Shown here piece by piece: positions 30,859 through 33,266 of a stretch of 33,266 nucleotides of DNA. The stretch is from an uncultured Varibaculum sp. GTDB lineage: Bacteria; Actinomycetota; Actinomycetes; Actinomycetales; Actinomycetaceae. The notes under the pieces are model-generated. The model had not been told where the DNA came from. It saw only the letters and a list, made by a program, of their open reading frames with translations, and searched no databases. Every line of letters begins with the position of its first letter. The stretch's first letter is position 1. The translations under genes and the position numbers were made by a program. The DNA is taken from NCBI GenBank assembly GCA_947253735.1, contig CAMYAU010000004.1, positions 1 through 33,266 on the forward strand, written 5' to 3'.

Positions 30859-32676
30859 CTATTTTTCTTCCCGCTTAGTAAATAAGTCTTCGATTTGTTC
30901 CCCGTAGACCGCGCGAATCCGATTCCGCTTAATTTTTAGCGAAGGGGTCAACATTCCGTTTTCAGTAGTCCAATCGGTAGTAATAACTTTGATTTTGCGG
31001 ATAGATTCTGCCCGCGACACTGCCCGGTTAGTCCGTTGGACTGCCCGCTGTAGGGCTTCCAGTACCCGTGGATCCCTCGCGGCCCGGGTAATATCCATCT
31101 GTTCCATCCCGTGGTTCTTCAGCCAGGTAGGCAACATTTCTTTATCGAGGGTAACCAGAGCCGCGACAAAGGGCTTGTTATCTCCCACTACCATCACCTG
31201 TGAGATTAGCGGGTGCCCTTTCAACCGTTCCTCCAGGAACTCTGGAGCTACATTCTTCCCACCGGCAGTGACAATAATTTCTTTGGCACGCCCGGTGATT
31301 TTAACGTTCCCATCCGCATCGATTTGCGCGATATCCCCGGTTTTCAACCAACCGTCCTCGGTAAAAGCTTTCCGCGTAAGCTCTGGTTCCCCGTGGTAGC
31401 CCCGCATAATCGAGCCGCCACGTGCTTGCAGCTCTCCACCCTCGCCCAGGCGCACTTCGTTACAAAGTAACGGATGCCCGACGTATCCAGTTTTATTTCC
31501 AATCCGGTCGGACATAGTTAGCGGACCGGTGGTTTCGGTGGCTCCGTATCCTTGTAAAACTTCAATACCGCACCCGATAAAGAACCGGCCGAGCCGCTCG
31601 GCCATCGGCGCTCCCCCGGACACGATCCCCTGCAGGTTTCCCCCCATAAGCTTATGGATCTTGTTAAGTACCAGGCGGCGCGCTAACGCGATTTTTAGTT
31701 TTTGTCCCCAGGAAATTTCCTTCCCAGATTCTTGAGCCTTCGCCCACTGTTCCGCGGTGTGAGCAGCCAGGCGGAAAATCCGCAGCTTGATCCCTGATCC
31801 TGCGGTAGCATCAGCGGCGTTATAGATTTTTTCCAGAACCCGCGGCACTACCAACAAAGCATTGGGCTTGAAGGTCTGAATATCTTTGACAATATTTTTT
31901 GCGTTAGGCAAGAAGGCGGCGGTACCGTTACCAACCAGGTGCTGATATCCCAGGAAACGTGCCAGTACGTGAGCTACCGGCAAGAAGTAAATAACTCGGG
32001 CACTGGGTTCAAAAATCCAATCGTTCCAACTGCCCCGCTCTATTACCGCATTTAGAGGACGTAGGAAGTTTCCGTGGGTAATTTCCACCCCTTTGGGGCG
32101 CCCGGTAGTCCCGGAAGTGAACACAATGGTACAAAGATCATCTATCTTGATCTGCTCAAGGCGTTCATCTAGTTCGCTAGGAGCAATCGCACGTCCATGT
32201 TCTAACAGGCGGGTGAGTCCCGAATCGTCTAGGGAAAACACTACCGAGATTTGTCCGGCAAGTTCGGGTTCGTTATCCAGTTGACGCACCATATTCGCCT
32301 GCACTGTCGAATCAGTGATCACTGCTTTTACCTGGGCTTTTTGGGTAATCCACTTTACCTGTTCATAGGAATCCGTCTCGTAAATCGGAACGGTGACCAA
32401 TCCGGCTGCTTGCGCCCCCAAATCCATGATCATCCATTCGTAGCTGGTCGATCCCAAAATAGAGACTGCATCTCCTGGTTTGAGGCCTAAACCGATCCAC
32501 CCTAATCCGGCGGCGCGAATATCGGCTCCCAGGGACGACGCAGAGATCTTCTCCCAGGCCGCACCCAAAACAGAGGGACGTTCGACTGCTATTTGCCGCG
32601 GACGCCTGCGGGCACGATCTAGCACTGCTGCGGCCACTGAAGTGAATTGCATCAGATCGATAAGGGGGGCTCCCAT
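30859..32676 (-). CDS. Long-chain fatty acid-CoA ligase (FadD15-like AMP-binding enzyme)
   Basis: A 605-residue adenylate-forming enzyme that activates fatty acids with ATP and CoA. The P-loop FTSGTTGRPKG is at 186-196, YGATETTGP at 377-385, the TGD motif at 446-448, GRAKEIIVTAGGKN at 462-475 and the catalytic C-terminal lysine at about K581 (TPSLKIKR). The pattern is that of long-chain acyl-CoA synthetases of the FadD15 type. The ATG at 32676 has GGAG 9 bases upstream; a later Met (residue 9) lacks one. It follows uvrA after 116 bases in the same direction. Its last codons coincide with the T-run that may terminate rnpB on the other strand. The acyl specificity is unknown. Confidence 0.9.
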   Translation of the reverse strand: MGAPLIDLMQFTSVAAAVLDRARRRPRQIAVERPSVLGAAWEKISASSLGADIRAAGLGWIGLGLKPGDAVSILGSTSYEWMIMDLGAQAAGLVTVPIYETDSYEQVKWITQKAQVKAVITDSTVQANMVRQLDNEPELAGQISVVFSLDDSGLTRLLEHGRAIAPSELDERLEQIKIDDLCTIVFTSGTTGRPKGVEITHGNFLRPLNAVIERGSWNDWIFEPSARVIYFLPVAHVLARFLGYQHLVGNGTAAFLPNAKNIVKDIQTFKPNALLVVPRVLEKIYNAADATAGSGIKLRIFRLAAHTAEQWAKAQESGKEISWGQKLKIALARRLVLNKIHKLMGGNLQGIVSGGAPMAERLGRFFIGCGIEVLQGYGATETTGPLTMSDRIGNKTGYVGHPLLCNEVRLGEGGELQARGGSIMRGYHGEPELTRKAFTEDGWLKTGDIAQIDADGNVKITGRAKEIIVTAGGKNVAPEFLEERLKGHPLISQVMVVGDNKPFVAALVTLDKEMLPTWLKNHGMEQMDITRAARDPRVLEALQRAVQRTNRAVSRAESIRKIKVITTDWTTENGMLTPSLKIKRNRIRAVYGEQIEDLFTKREEK

Positions 32677-32792
32677 TGGCGAATCTCCAATTCAAAATAG
32701 GTTTCTCTTGTCCGTAGGTTAGCACAGCAGAAAAGACAAAAACGGTTAATCCACGAGTGCCGGTCGGACCCACATCGTTATCAAAGCCAGCG

Positions 32793-33266
32793 TCACTTTA
32801 GCATCTCACGCAGGTAGTGTCCGGTGTAAGAATCTTTAACCTTTGCCACTTGCTCCGGGGTTCCTTGCGCCACGAGCGTACCCCCGCCGTCTCCGCCCTC
32901 GGGACCTAAATCAATCACCCAATCGGCGCACTTGATTACATCCAGATTATGCTCGATCACGATTACCGAGTTGCCCTTGTCAACCAAAGACTGCAACACC
33001 AGCATCAATTTGCGGATATCCTCCAGGTGTAGCCCGGTGGTGGGTTCATCCAGCACATAGATAGTGCGCCCATTGGAGCGGCGTTGCAGTTCACTGGCCA
33101 GTTTTACCCGCTGGGCTTCTCCCCCAGACAGGGTGGTAGCACTTTGCCCCAGGCGCAGATAACCCAGCCCCACCTCTACCAGGGTATTCAGGTGCCGAGA
33201 AATCTTGTTTATGGGAGCAAAGAATTCTGCCGCCTCGCTAATCGGCATATCGAGCACATCGGCTAC
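32793..33266 (-). CDS. uvrA: Excinuclease ABC subunit A, C-terminal part (cut by window edge)
   Basis: The last 157 residues of UvrA, the damage-recognition ATPase of nucleotide excision repair; the frame is open to the right edge. The ABC signature LSGGEAQRVKLASEL (about 46-60 of the visible part), Walker B TIYVLDEPTTGLH and the H-loop IVIEHNLDVIKCADWVIDLGPEGGDGGG of the second ATPase domain are all present and typical. The normal stop follows YLREMLK. The start and the zinc-finger modules lie outside the window. It precedes the acyl-CoA ligase gene by 116 bases. Confidence 0.97.
   Translation of the reverse strand, partial: VADVLDMPISEAAEFFAPINKISRHLNTLVEVGLGYLRLGQSATTLSGGEAQRVKLASELQRRSNGRTIYVLDEPTTGLHLEDIRKLMLVLQSLVDKGNSVIVIEHNLDVIKCADWVIDLGPEGGDGGGTLVAQGTPEQVAKVKDSYTGHYLREMLK

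Noticed and set aside
1..33266. CRISPR arrays, insertion sequences, phage genes, tRNA genes
   Set aside because: No regularly spaced repeats, transposase motifs, terminal repeats or tRNA-like cloverleaf sequences were seen on either strand.

Overview
The window is a dense, almost gap-free stretch of chromosomal housekeeping genes from an actinobacterium of modest G+C (roughly half). Lineage markers seen directly are an actinobacterial integration host factor (mIHF), a HelY-type Ski2-like helicase, a DUF3866 protein, an EF-P with the PGKGP lysine loop, a helicase-dead PriA, and a type A-like RNase P RNA. Gene order (mihF-gmk-rpoZ-coaBC-priA-fmt-rsmB-rpe; aroC-aroK/B-efp-nusB; rpsD-DUF948-small ORF-alaS-ruvX-mltG-aroE) follows the known actinobacterial plan. 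Sequence character suggests a member of the Actinomycetaceae; I cannot name the genus. There are no insertion sequences, prophage genes, CRISPR arrays, tRNAs or signs of recent transfer.

Layout, left to right. Nearly everything is on the minus strand, so transcription runs right to left. 1-3822: the N-terminal part of lnt (cut by the window edge), helY and a small membrane protein. 3886-5016: DUF3866, the only plus-strand protein gene, divergent from the small membrane protein; both appear to have leaderless starts. 5101-13726: gmk, rpoZ, coaBC, priA, fmt, rsmB, rpe, hisE and hisG, covering nucleotide and coenzyme A synthesis, initiator-tRNA formylation, rRNA methylation and histidine entry steps. 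13817-16391: mihF, pyrF, pyrC. 16463-20995: the shikimate block aroC, an aroK-aroB fusion and a second stand-alone shikimate kinase-like gene, then efp and nusB. 21086-28310: rpsD, DUF948, a 58-codon ORF, alaS, ruvX, mltG, aroE and an A24 prepilin peptidase, mostly linked by overlapping stop/start codons. 28423-30398: rarA and a YciO-type protein. 30506-30856: rnpB on the plus strand, running head-on into a long-chain acyl-CoA synthetase gene (30859-32676). 32793 to the end: the C-terminal part of uvrA.

The shikimate genes aroC, aroK/B and aroE in two neighbouring operons cover most of chorismate synthesis; 3-dehydroquinate dehydratase is not in the window. Translation genes (efp, alaS, rpsD, fmt, rsmB, rnpB) and cell-envelope or DNA-repair genes (mltG, ruvX, rarA, uvrA, priA) are interleaved with them.

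I found no convincing new multi-gene system. The points most worth a second look are the duplicated shikimate kinase next to an AroK-AroB fusion, an unlisted 58-residue reading frame between DUF948 and alaS, a recurring leaderless-start signature (TANNNT six or seven bases before the start codon) at four genes, strong hairpins after mihF and rpsD, a structured rpsD leader, and an inverted repeat over the rnpB promoter.
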